A program made the position numbers and the translations under genes. A stretch of DNA of 64,000 bases from Paenibacillus spongiae (lineage in GTDB: Bacteria > Bacillota > Bacilli > Paenibacillales > Paenibacillaceae): contig NZ_CP091430.1 in NCBI RefSeq assembly GCF_024734895.1, positions 2,002,501-2,066,500 of the forward strand. The letters run 5' to 3'. The notes below the pieces were generated by a model. That model was not told the origin of the DNA. It was given only the letters and a program-made list of their open reading frames with translations, and did no database searches. Positions within the stretch are counted from its first letter, which is position 1, and each line of letters opens with the position of its first letter. Shown one piece after another: positions 1-9,402 of the stretch.

Positions 1-758
<758 letters not shown>

Positions 759-865
759 TACGAGCTTTCACGGAGTGAAAGACTGCTTCGGAAGCATATG
801 CTTAAGATGTAAGAGTTACGCAAACTCGTATCCAGTTTTGAAGGTGTAACAAAACACCTGAAACG

Positions 866-982
866 TTTGGTGGTAATGGCGAAGGGGAACCACGCGTACC
901 CATCTCGAACACGACCGTTAAGCCCTTCAGCGCCGATGGTACTTGGACCGCAGGGTCCTGGAAGAGTAGGACGTCGCCAAGC
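866..982 (+). rRNA. 5S ribosomal RNA
   Basis: This is a 117-nt gene that begins TTTGGTGGTAATGGCG and ends CGTCGCCAAGC, so its two ends pair as in 5S helix I. The internal CCATCTCGAACACG and GTAGGACG segments are typical of Firmicutes 5S. It lies 107 nt after the 23S gene and 8 nt before a strong terminator. It is therefore the last gene of this rRNA operon, and no tRNA genes follow. Confidence 0.97.
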
Positions 983-990
983 ACGAGGAA

Positions 991-1017
991 CCGACCGCAT
1001 TTGCGGTCGGTTTTTTT
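991..1017 (+). terminator. rRNA operon terminator
   Basis: The stem CCGACCGC / GCGGTCGG closes a short ATTT loop and is followed at once by seven T residues. This is a textbook intrinsic terminator directly behind the 5S gene. Confidence 0.95.
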
Positions 1018-2002
1018 ATATTATGATAATCTCCGTGGCGATGCGTCTTCATTTTGCCTTCTTTGCGCGAAGCCGTTTGCAGCATCGGCTGAGGCTAGTA
1101 GCGGACAGAGGAGACGCTATTCACCGTAGTTTGGCCTATTTGCGATGGTTTGCGGACATCAGATCCGTTAGGTACATGAACTCGGTCCATTTCGGGATTT
1201 TTTTTGTTCAAATAACGGATCTCATGCCCGCAGCACCTGTAATATATTCCATAAATGATTCCATAACGGAACTCATGTCCGTCAGCAATACAGCGTTCGG
1301 GGCGAGAGTCCATTTGAATGTTTCAATCATGAGATGAATTCAAATGGTTCGTTCTTTATTCGTAATATTCTACGTTTATTGTGCGTTTTAATGCAACGCA
1401 TAAGCTGCTGGGGTTTTGCGCAAAAAAAAGGATACCGTTGAACCGAACTGTCGAAACGGCGACTATAATAATGAACGCTCTCGAGAGAGGAAATGAACAT
1501 GCAGAGTCATGAGCTTGAAAACCATTGATTTTCTGCTCTCTGCCGCTCTGCACAAATGCGGCCGGATAGAAGACTCAGAGGACCTGACCGGAGAAAGGCT
1601 TGTATCAGCACTAAGCTTCTTATCAAGAGGCAATGAAATTGCCGAGCCTAGGGCATGGCTTGCGATTTGCTCAAGCACAAGTTTTATGACTTGCTGCGAA
1701 AGAAGTATAAGCAGCCGCAGAATCAGTTTCCTGTCCCGCGCTTCATAAACAATATCATCTGAATGCTGCTCATCGCTTCCATATACTGCTTTTGCTCAGG
1801 ACGCTTGTCAGATGCTTCGGAACGGGTTGTTTGGCATTCATCAAAAGTGTCGATAACGGTGTGTTGGCTCGGGCCATTAGTTCTTCAATCGCTGGAGGTG
1901 GATTACCCTTGTCCTCCGAGGTGTTGGTTGTCGATAAATAAAGGGTTGTTAAGGAGATCGGCATTCGAGGGGGAAGGTAAAGCTTGCTTGCAAACAGACA
2001 AG
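1018..2002. other. gene-poor region after the rRNA operon
   Basis: About 1 kb shows no gene I can support. Reading frames of 60-90 codons exist on both strands but lack ribosome-binding sites and recognisable motifs. Two overlapping minus-strand frames between 1750 and 1964 read like pieces of one decayed gene, but I could not name it. The region contains a family of 18-bp repeats at 1153-1281. It also has a perfect 9-bp inverted repeat, CATTTGAAT at 1311-1319 and its complement at 1338-1346, which may be the edge of an inserted segment or a weak terminator. Confidence 0.6.
1153..1281. repeat. three 18-bp imperfect palindromic repeats
   Basis: One copy lies on the minus strand (1153-1170, reading TAACGGATCTGATGTCCG). 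Two lie on the plus strand: 1213-1230 (TAACGGATCTCATGCCCG) and 1264-1281 (TAACGGAACTCATGTCCG). They differ at one or two positions and each is itself a partial palindrome (ACGGA...TCCG). A fourth, more decayed copy may sit at 1171-1188. The copies are spaced by about 33-43 bp and are not inside any gene I can support. The function is unknown; they look like a short dispersed intergenic repeat. Confidence 0.7.
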
Positions 2003-2029
2003 GTTCAGGGGGCGTCCAGCCCCCTGACC
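2003..2029 (-). terminator. terminator of the 2.0-8.8 kb minus-strand cluster
   Basis: A GC-rich stem (GGTTCAGGGGGC paired with GCCCCCTGACC, one bulged base) closes a 5-nt loop. It starts five bases beyond the stop codon of the last permease gene. The sequence after it on the minus strand is only moderately T-rich (CCTTGTCTGTTTGC). Confidence 0.75.
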
Positions 2030-2033
2030 GAGC

Positions 2034-2876
2034 TTATTCTTTAACTGCACCTGCACTGAGGCCATTCTCGACCTTCTCCTGGAAGAGCAAGTAAACGACG
2101 ACAGTCGGGATAATGGTAATCATGATGCTTGCGAATGTCGGTCCCATCTGAACCGCTCCGTATTGACCAACAAAAGAGAAGAGAGCCATCGAGATGTTAT
2201 ACATATTCTTATCGGTAATAAGAAGGACATTCCAAATCAAATCGTTGTAAATGCTGAAGAAAGCTAAGATTCCAGCCGTTGATATGGCGGGCATCGTTAA
2301 TGGCAATAGGATCCGGAACAGCAGCGTACGCGGCTTACAGCCGTCGATAACGGCCGATTCGTCAATTTCTTTACTGATACCGCGCATAAAGCCCGAGATC
2401 AGAAATATGGCGAACGGAAGCTCGATAACGGCATACAGGATGATGAGTACGAAGTAGTTGTTGAATCCGTTCACTGTGCCGATCAAACGGGAGATCGGGA
2501 TCATAAGTGAGAACACGGGGATCATCAAGCCGGTAATGAAATACAAATAAATGACTTCACGGAATTTAAAGTTTAACCGCGATAATACGAAGGAAGCCAT
2601 AAGCGCGAGCAGCAAAGCAAGCAATGTGCCTGCGGCCGCATAGAAGAAGGAGTTGAAAATCGCCCAGAGCATGTTGCCGTCAACAACGGCTTGCTTGTAG
2701 TTTGACCATAACCAATCCGAGGGAAACGAGAACACCGCATCGCCGTAAATTTCGGTATTGTCCTTCAGCGAGTTCTGGAATGAGAACAGCAGCGGATAAA
2801 GAAATACGACAGCGCACAATACCGCGAAGGCGTAGATTGCGATGCGAAGAGGAGACTTGATCATGACTGCATTCAC
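2034..2876 (-). CDS. sugar ABC transporter permease, MalG/AraQ type
   Basis: This 280-residue integral membrane protein is one half of the membrane channel of a CUT1-type carbohydrate importer. It has an N-terminal membrane segment (about residues 11-32), several more hydrophobic spans, and the cytoplasmic EAA loop (EIDESAVIDGCKPRTLLFRI, about residue 190) that docks the ATPase. The length is normal for the family. It lies 13 nt after the partner permease gene, so the two are translated from one message, and it is the last gene before a terminator. No ATPase gene is nearby. The substrate cannot be read from the sequence. Confidence 0.93.
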   Translation of the reverse strand: MNAVMIKSPLRIAIYAFAVLCAVVFLYPLLFSFQNSLKDNTEIYGDAVFSFPSDWLWSNYKQAVVDGNMLWAIFNSFFYAAAGTLLALLLALMASFVLSRLNFKFREVIYLYFITGLMIPVFSLMIPISRLIGTVNGFNNYFVLIILYAVIELPFAIFLISGFMRGISKEIDESAVIDGCKPRTLLFRILLPLTMPAISTAGILAFFSIYNDLIWNVLLITDKNMYNISMALFSFVGQYGAVQMGPTFASIMITIIPTVVVYLLFQEKVENGLSAGAVKE

Positions 2877-2889
2877 CTGCCTTCCATAA

Positions 2890-3771
2890 TTATCGGCTCT
2901 CTTTGGAGCTCATCAGCTTATTGAGCAGGACCGTCAAGATAAAGCCTGTTACAATAATGAAGGTACCGATACTGTTACCCATGCCGAAGTTGTTGTATTT
3001 GAACGATTCATTGTAGAGCATTGTCGTTGGAACGTCCGTCGCTCCGTTCGGTCCGCCGCCGGTCATGACGAAGATCTGTCCGAAGACGCGGAGCGACTGG
3101 GTTACGGCTAAGACGGAGAAGATCTTGAAGGTTTCTCTCATGAGCGGAACCGTAATATATAGAATCTTTCTCCAGCCGACTGCGCCGTCCAATGAAGCGG
3201 CTTCATAAATTTCATCGGATATCGAGACGATGCCGCTGGCAAAAATAATCATGTTCAAGCCGACATAGATCCACGCATTGACGACGACGACAACATAGAT
3301 CGCGATAGCGGGCTGTCCGAGCCAATCCTGCTGCAGAACGCCAAGTCCCATCAGCTCCAGAATCTTATTGACGAAGCCGCCATCGCCCTTCAGCAGAAAC
3401 TGCCACATCAAGCCTACGGATGTGAGGGGAAGGATGGCCGGCATGAAGTATGCGACTTTAAAAAAGCGGCGGCCGCGCATCTTACTTGTAATGATCAAGG
3501 CAAGCGTAAAGCCGATCGGCAGAATGAGCACGAAGGATGCGAGAATGAAGACGCCGACATTCTTCAGCGACCGGTAAAATTCCGGCTTAGAAAACATGTC
3601 CGCGTAGTTGCTCCATCCGACGAATTCAAGCGGTACACTCTTAATGCCGTTCCAGCTGAAGAATGACATATACGCGGTCTGAATGACGGGAACGATAAAG
3701 ATAAGGGTGTAGAGCACGAAGACGGGAAGTAGAAATAGAATGACGGTCGGGTAGACCCTGCGTCCGAACAT
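2890..3771 (-). CDS. sugar ABC transporter permease, MalF/AraP type
   Basis: This 293-residue membrane protein is the first permease subunit of the same importer. It shows about six membrane spans and an EAA loop (EIYEAASLDGAVGWRKILYI). The reading frame is open further upstream, but I chose the ATG that follows a perfect AAGGAGG with 7-nt spacing, giving the start MFGRRVYP. This matches the usual family length and puts the first membrane span near the N-terminus. It sits between the binding-protein gene and the second permease gene. Confidence 0.93.
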   Translation of the reverse strand: MFGRRVYPTVILFLLPVFVLYTLIFIVPVIQTAYMSFFSWNGIKSVPLEFVGWSNYADMFSKPEFYRSLKNVGVFILASFVLILPIGFTLALIITSKMRGRRFFKVAYFMPAILPLTSVGLMWQFLLKGDGGFVNKILELMGLGVLQQDWLGQPAIAIYVVVVVNAWIYVGLNMIIFASGIVSISDEIYEAASLDGAVGWRKILYITVPLMRETFKIFSVLAVTQSLRVFGQIFVMTGGGPNGATDVPTTMLYNESFKYNNFGMGNSIGTFIIVTGFILTVLLNKLMSSKESR

Positions 3772-3837
3772 AAGACGGCCTCCTTGCTGCTTGGATTCGA
3801 TAATTCCGGTGTGAATAAAAACGCCGTCCCTCATCTC

Positions 3838-3870
3838 CCGTCCGCGAATGAGCGGGATGATGCGGGACGG
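3838..3870 (-). other. intercistronic stem-loop
   Basis: An imperfect hairpin (CCGTCCGC against GCGGGACGG, one bulge, loop of about 16 nt) lies between the binding-protein and permease genes. There is no T-run after it, so I read it as an mRNA-stabilising or partial-termination element. Such elements often let a binding protein be made in excess over its permeases. This is inference from position. Confidence 0.4.
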
Positions 3871-3892
3871 TCGTTAACTCCCTTGCAGGTCC

Positions 3893-5239
3893 TTATTTAC
3901 GGTTGGATTCAATAAAGCTTTGAATGGCGTCGGCCGTTTTCTGAGGCGAGTTGCCTGCGAACATGCCTTGAATTTCGTTGCGCACTTTATCCTGCAGCTG
4001 GGCGATTGGATCATAGGCATACAGCTCGCCTTTGAAGCCCGAAGCCGTATTTTGCGCTGCCATGAACGCTTGCGTCACGGGATCGACTGCAGCGGGATCA
4101 ACCGTCATCTTGACAGGGTATACGCCGCCCTTCGTGAATTCCAGGTAGTATTGGAAGGACTCGACGGATGTAAGGTATTTGACCAGCTTAACGGCTGCAT
4201 CCAGCTCGGCGCCTTTCGCTTCCTTGGATACCGAGTAGCCGCCTGCGCCGCCGAACCAGAGATCCTTCGTGTCCGGAGCGTCCGCGAATGCAGGGAAGGA
4301 GATGACGCCGATTTTGTCCGCGATTGCGGATTCGGCCAATTGGCTAATGCCCCATGAACCTTCGTACAGCATAGCGCTCTTGCCTGCAATAAAGTTTGCA
4401 GTGATGGCATTGTTGTCGGTCGTTACGATGTTATTGCCTAAGATTCCGGCATCCTGCCAATCCTTCATCAGCTGGAACAGTGACAGCATATCGGCATCAT
4501 TCCATTTGGCTTCGCCGGATACAAGCGCTTCCGTCTTGGCTTGTCCGAATTTTTTGAGCGACAGATTGGTCAGCATGTGTCCGCCGCGGAAGTTTTCCTT
4601 GTCGGCTATTGCCATTGGAGTAATGCCGATTTCCTTGAACTTAGCCGAGACTGCGGCCATTTCTTCAACCGTTGTCGGCGGAGCCATGCCTATTTTCTCG
4701 AACAGCTCTTTGTTATAGTAGATCGCGATGCTGTAGAACTCGGATGGAACGCCGTACGTGCCCTTCAAATCCTTGTACTGCCACGTATCGAGCAGAGGAA
4801 GGAAGGCGCCGGACCATTCTTTGTCCTCGTCGAGGTATGGCTGCAGGTCGAGAGCGATGTTCTTGGCATAATCCTTGAACGCTTCTCCGCCGTAGTTGGT
4901 CCAGATATGCGGCACGTTGCCTGTAGCAAGGCTTGTCTTCAGTTTATTGTTGAATGCGTTCTCATCATTGAGCGACTCATCCACAACGGTAATGTTAGGA
5001 TTCTCGTCCATGAACTTCTTGAGCAAATTCTGGAACGCGACCGCTGCAGGGCTTGTACCCGACGCACGGGATAGAATCGTAATGCTGACCTTTTCCTTGC
5101 CCGCATCCGCACTGTTCCCGCTGCCTGTATTCGCCGAATCGGCCGGTTCGTTCGTTTTGGAACCGCATGCAACCGTAAATACGGAAATTAGCAGCAGCAT
5201 TGCCAGGACGAGCAGAGATGTTCTCTTTTTCTGAACCAT
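3893..5239 (-). CDS. extracellular sugar-binding lipoprotein
   Basis: This 448-residue solute-binding protein of ABC transporter family 1 is anchored outside the cell by a lipid. The signal peptide starts MVQKKRTSLLVLAM and ends in a lipobox TVAC, with lipidated Cys25. A Ser/Gly/Asn-rich linker follows, then the two-lobed binding fold. I chose the ATG that lies 8 nt after GGAGG; an ATG two codons earlier is too close to that site. A possible separate promoter has a TATAAT box on the minus strand at 5298-5303, about 60 nt upstream. The gene follows its YesM/YesN-type regulators and precedes the two permeases. Confidence 0.93.
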   Translation of the reverse strand: MVQKKRTSLLVLAMLLLISVFTVACGSKTNEPADSANTGSGNSADAGKEKVSITILSRASGTSPAAVAFQNLLKKFMDENPNITVVDESLNDENAFNNKLKTSLATGNVPHIWTNYGGEAFKDYAKNIALDLQPYLDEDKEWSGAFLPLLDTWQYKDLKGTYGVPSEFYSIAIYYNKELFEKIGMAPPTTVEEMAAVSAKFKEIGITPMAIADKENFRGGHMLTNLSLKKFGQAKTEALVSGEAKWNDADMLSLFQLMKDWQDAGILGNNIVTTDNNAITANFIAGKSAMLYEGSWGISQLAESAIADKIGVISFPAFADAPDTKDLWFGGAGGYSVSKEAKGAELDAAVKLVKYLTSVESFQYYLEFTKGGVYPVKMTVDPAAVDPVTQAFMAAQNTASGFKGELYAYDPIAQLQDKVRNEIQGMFAGNSPQKTADAIQSFIESNRK

Positions 5240-5364
5240 TTCCATAACCTCCCATGATGTACTGGATCCTCGGAAGAATGTTTCTTCTGATACAGCCATT
5301 ATATAAATCGGATTGTGTCATAAGAAGGGAATATCTTTACCTTACCGGTATGATTTTTACGTTC

Positions 5365-6948
5365 TTACAATTTCGCAATATAACGGGAAGGCGGCAGCCC
5401 GAACTGTTTTTTAAAGCATTTGCTGAAATACTGTGTATCCGTAAAACCGGTTTGCTCGGCTATATAGGTCATATTCTGACTGCCGCCGTCGAGCAGCTCC
5501 TTCGCTTTGATCATGCGGTACTTCGTCAGGTAGGTGACGACCGAGCTGCCGGTCTCTTTCGTAAAGATCCGGCTCAAGTAGCTCGGATTGACATGAATGC
5601 TGGCTGCTATACGGTTGAGATCGAGCGTAGAGTCCGCATAATTAACATCGATGAAGCTTTTTGCCTTTTCCACAAGAATTGCCGGGGTAGAACGACGGGC
5701 GGATTCACTCGTTCCGATTGCGATGCTATATTTCTCCTTCATCCAAGCCTCGATTGCATCCAGTGTTTCGAGCTGACGTACAAGCGTATCCGGCGCGAAG
5801 GAATGGAGGCTGCCCGAATCCGCGGCCGCCTGCTTCTCGGATGCATACAGCTTTAGAACGATGACCAGTTCACTGAGCAGGAAATGCAAATACTCAAGCG
5901 TGACCCCATCCTCTCTTAAACTTGCGAACAACTCGCGCAGCGTCGCCTGAATTCCCTCAAGGCTGCCAAGCCTAAGCTGAATAAGCAGGCTTTCCCGGAC
6001 ACTCGCCAAGTGCGGCAGCGGCTTGTCCGGAGGCAGCTCCTCGCAGCGGATGATACGGTTCGTGCCAAGCAATGTTTTGTAGGAGCAGGAAGTTATAGCT
6101 TCACTTGCGCTGGCCTGCAGTCCCGGTAAGCCGGCATGTGGACGGCCGACTCCGACGGTAATCGTGGAGGAGCCCGAGGCCCGGATCCGGTTCATTGCGA
6201 GCCGGCAATCCTGCAGCAGCTTGTCCATCCGGTCTTCGGAGAACGAGGCACCCATGTCGGCGATGACGAATAATCCTTCCTCATCGATCCAGGTTTCCGT
6301 TCCGGGTACGGAAGCGAAGCATTCGCCAAATATTGTATAGGCATCCGTTGGAGATTCATCAGATGAACCGCTGTTCAAGTCGGAACGAACGGACAGAACG
6401 ACGAAGGTGCTCGCCGTCGATGCCAGATTCGGGCAATAGAGCCTCATTTGATCATCTTCAAGGGTAATAGAGCCATCCAGGAGCAGCTTGCGCATGAATC
6501 TGCCCCGCAAGATATCGTGGCTCTCGAGCAGCTTCTTACGCATAGAGGCGTTAACCTGCTGCCTGTCCGCTTCTCTGCGAATATCGTCCGAAAGGGCTGC
6601 GACCGCTGCGCGGAGCTCATCCGTATCGACAGGCTTCAGCATATAATCGTTTGCGCCTGCTTTTAACGCCGATTGGGCATACTCGAAGGTTCCGTATCCG
6701 GTCAGAATAATGATTTTCAATAAAGGGTAAGCGCTGCGTGCCATTCCGGCGAAAGCCAGCCCGTCCAGAATCGGCATGTTAATATCGACGATGGCCAGAT
6801 GAATTTCGTGTTCGGCCAGCAGATGGAGGGCGTCCTCGCCGTTATCGGCTTCGGCCGCAACCGTGCAGCCGAGCGCATCCCAGTCAAGGCCATGCTTCAG
6901 ACGTTCTCTTACCAAATATTCATCATCTACGATCATGACGTTTATCAT
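5365..6948 (-). CDS. AraC-type response regulator, YesN family
   Basis: This 527-residue DNA-binding response regulator has an N-terminal receiver domain with the acidic pair D8-D9, phospho-acceptor Asp55 (IVDINMP) and a conserved Lys in the MLKPVD segment. A long middle region (about 130-410) follows. The C-terminal 100 residues carry two helix-turn-helix units of the AraC family (NRIAASIHVNPSYLSRIF and MTYIAEQTGFTDTQYFSKCF). Its start codon overlaps the stop of the kinase gene by 4 nt (ATGA), so the two are translationally coupled. By its position it controls the downstream importer genes. Confidence 0.95.
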   Translation of the reverse strand: MINVMIVDDEYLVRERLKHGLDWDALGCTVAAEADNGEDALHLLAEHEIHLAIVDINMPILDGLAFAGMARSAYPLLKIIILTGYGTFEYAQSALKAGANDYMLKPVDTDELRAAVAALSDDIRREADRQQVNASMRKKLLESHDILRGRFMRKLLLDGSITLEDDQMRLYCPNLASTASTFVVLSVRSDLNSGSSDESPTDAYTIFGECFASVPGTETWIDEEGLFVIADMGASFSEDRMDKLLQDCRLAMNRIRASGSSTITVGVGRPHAGLPGLQASASEAITSCSYKTLLGTNRIIRCEELPPDKPLPHLASVRESLLIQLRLGSLEGIQATLRELFASLREDGVTLEYLHFLLSELVIVLKLYASEKQAAADSGSLHSFAPDTLVRQLETLDAIEAWMKEKYSIAIGTSESARRSTPAILVEKAKSFIDVNYADSTLDLNRIAASIHVNPSYLSRIFTKETGSSVVTYLTKYRMIKAKELLDGGSQNMTYIAEQTGFTDTQYFSKCFKKQFGLPPSRYIAKL

Positions 6949-8759
6949 ACCCTATTCCCCCTGTATTCCTGTATCGGCAGCGTAATGGTTACCTTCGTGC
7001 CCGTTCCAGGCGAACTTTCGATGTGCAGCCCGTACTCAAGCCCAAAATAAAGCTTGACCCGTTCATTGGCGCTCTTGACGCCGAAGCTGCGCGGGGCCGA
7101 TTCATCGCTGTTGAAACCAAGCAGACGGCGAATCGTCTCCGGCTCCATGCCAATCCCGTTATCGATGACTTCAAGGATGAGACGGCCGGAATGCGGAAAA
7201 GCATTGATTTCGATGAGCCCCTTCCCCCGCTTATGCTTCAGCCCATGATAGATCGAGTTCTCAACGAGCGGCTGAAGAAGCAATTTCACCGTAGCGCATG
7301 CTTGAACGGAGGGGTCGACATGTATCGTATAGTCCAGTTTATCGCCATAGCGCACCTTTAGAATGTCCAAATAGTGCCGGGTTATCGAGATTTCGGCATC
7401 GATGGAGATGATCGGACTGCCCTGACTGAGGACGCCGCGGTAGAACCGGGCCATCTGATTGACAAGACTGATAATATCGTCGTTGCGTTTGAGCTCGGCA
7501 AGGCCGCAGATGCTTTCGAGCGTATTGTACAAAAAGTGCGGATTGATCTGCGCCTGAATAGCCGCGAGCTCATATTCCTTGCGCTTCTTCTCCTCTTCGA
7601 CATGGCTCTCCATAAGCGCTTTCGTACGACTGACCATCCGGTTGAACTCCACGGCAAGCTCGCCGATTTCGTCGCGGGATTCGAGGTCGAGCGAGACGTT
7701 TAAATCGCCGTCCTTGACCCGTTTGACCGTTTGCTTAATGCGGCTGAGCGGCTTCGTGATCGATTTCGTAATCAGGAAGGTAAGGAGGATCGCCAGCGCG
7801 ATGAATCCGATTCCAAGTTTGAACAGCTGGTTCGTGAGGATCCGGTTATCCTCGGTGATTTCGTTAATGGGAACAATGCCGACAATGGTCCAATTCAAGC
7901 GTTTATAGTCCCTGGAGATGACAAGATAATCCTCTCCGTTCAACCTGAACGTCTGGCCTCCTTGCTGCTTCAGTACAGCGGGGAAGTAGGGCATGCTCCG
8001 GATCGAGCCGTACAGCCGGTCCTTCTTGGGCGTGGATACGATATTCCCTGCCTCGTTAATGACGAAGATCTCGCCTGTATGCCCCAATTGAATATTGGCA
8101 TATTGATCATGAATGTAGCGCTCGTCAATTGATAATTGGAGGATGCCCAGCGAAGCCGCCGTCTCCATGGAGTTGAAGCGTTGGAACAAGGAGACGATAT
8201 GATTCGTTTTGGAATCCTTGAAATAATTGCTCGGAGCCGTGCTTACCCATTCCAGACCGAATGACGATCCCTTGAAGCGTTCGAAATAATTGCCGCTGAC
8301 ATCGCGGATGTTCTGCAAGCCGCCGGAGTCGTAAATATTATGATACTTGTCGTACATAATGATCGCATGCACGAATGACTTGCCGTCAGCAATGCTGCTG
8401 AGCGCATTTTGCACCGTTCTGTAGCGCTGGTAGTAGGAGAAGGAGACGTTGGGATCGGCATTCGGCTCCACTGCTCCGATAAGTGTCTCCTGAATGATCC
8501 GGTTCTGAATGGCGATCTTCGCATAGCTCTCGGCGTTATCCAGAATAAGATCGAGTTTGTCGGTAACGAGCACTAAATTTTCCGATGTGCTGTGAATCGC
8601 CTTCTTGATGAGGATCGAGGAGGAAATCCGGTAATTGGTAACGGCCAGCGCAATAATGATGAGCGACAGAGCCACCGTGAAAAACAAGATGATCCGCTTG
8701 TGTATGGACTGGGAGTAGGCCCAGTGGTAGAAGCGTTTCAACAACGGTTTGATCGACAC
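6945..8759 (-). CDS. sensor histidine kinase, YesM family
   Basis: This 604-residue membrane kinase partners the response regulator encoded next. From the N-terminus it has a membrane span, a large extracellular sensor domain, a second span (about 310-330), a HAMP linker (SITKPLSRIKQTVKRVKDGD), the His-kinase domain with phospho-acceptor His408 (INPHFLYNTLESI), and an ATPase domain with an N-box (PLVENSIYHGLKH) and G-boxes (DNGIGM). I chose a GTG start that has GGAGG 8 nt upstream; a longer frame exists but has no such site. YesM-type kinases usually sense sugars or cell-wall signals; the ligand here is unknown. Confidence 0.94.
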   Translation of the reverse strand: MSIKPLLKRFYHWAYSQSIHKRIILFFTVALSLIIIALAVTNYRISSSILIKKAIHSTSENLVLVTDKLDLILDNAESYAKIAIQNRIIQETLIGAVEPNADPNVSFSYYQRYRTVQNALSSIADGKSFVHAIIMYDKYHNIYDSGGLQNIRDVSGNYFERFKGSSFGLEWVSTAPSNYFKDSKTNHIVSLFQRFNSMETAASLGILQLSIDERYIHDQYANIQLGHTGEIFVINEAGNIVSTPKKDRLYGSIRSMPYFPAVLKQQGGQTFRLNGEDYLVISRDYKRLNWTIVGIVPINEITEDNRILTNQLFKLGIGFIALAILLTFLITKSITKPLSRIKQTVKRVKDGDLNVSLDLESRDEIGELAVEFNRMVSRTKALMESHVEEEKKRKEYELAAIQAQINPHFLYNTLESICGLAELKRNDDIISLVNQMARFYRGVLSQGSPIISIDAEISITRHYLDILKVRYGDKLDYTIHVDPSVQACATVKLLLQPLVENSIYHGLKHKRGKGLIEINAFPHSGRLILEVIDNGIGMEPETIRRLLGFNSDESAPRSFGVKSANERVKLYFGLEYGLHIESSPGTGTKVTITLPIQEYRGNRV

Positions 8760-9402
8760 AGGCAATACCTCCGCGGATGGGCTGGGAATGGAAGCATAAT
8801 ATAGAAGATGACCGCTCTTCACCAGGAAGGGCGGTCTATTATTATTCCTTTATAGGTTATATCTGATTTCGTTGTTTGTCTAATTGTAATCGATGACAAT
8901 CCATTATCCAGCGATGATTAGGCTGTTACCGCTGAATGTCGGGACCCATTGCTTTATGTTATAAACTTACATCAATCTTAAGGCCTAAAATAGGTGTAAT
9001 TTCATTCCTAATCGACACTAATCGACAAAAAGATCGGAGTGAGCATGTTATAATATGGTTGAGATGTCCAAAGAAAATAATATAATATATTCCATTAAAT
9101 TACATAAATAATCTTTTTGATGATAGATAAAATGAATGAAATAAATAGCTGTAACGAACGGAGCGGGAATATTGATGCTGATGAAGCGTCAGCGTTGCGC
9201 CCTTGTTCCGAATTTTTCAATAGCATTCAAGAAAATCCGGAACACCAGCGAACAGGTGGAACTTTATTCCTTCCCCGTGTCCGATTTCATTGGTTCTTTC
9301 GACCTAGAACGTTTGTTTGCTGACAACGAATTGTCATTGTGATGCTGTATCATACATTCATACCTTCTAATCCACCCGATATGCAGAAATGAGCTGAGCC
9401 TT
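8760..9402. other. AT-rich divergent intergenic region
   Basis: This stretch of about 640 bp separates the minus-strand kinase cluster from the plus-strand dynamin operon. It must hold both promoters. A plus-strand TATAAT at 9049-9054 is the best -10 candidate for the dynamin operon, but I see no good -35 at the right distance. No reading frame here has a credible ribosome-binding site or motif. Confidence 0.5.

Noticed and set aside
1463..1964. A decayed sigma-factor-like gene on the minus strand
   Set aside because: Small stretches looked suggestive, but no region 2 or 4 motif could be confirmed and the frames are broken. I left it as unassigned.
9117..9323. A 68-codon frame before the dynamin operon
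   Set aside because: There is no ribosome-binding site, no motif, and it overlaps other short frames in AT-rich DNA.
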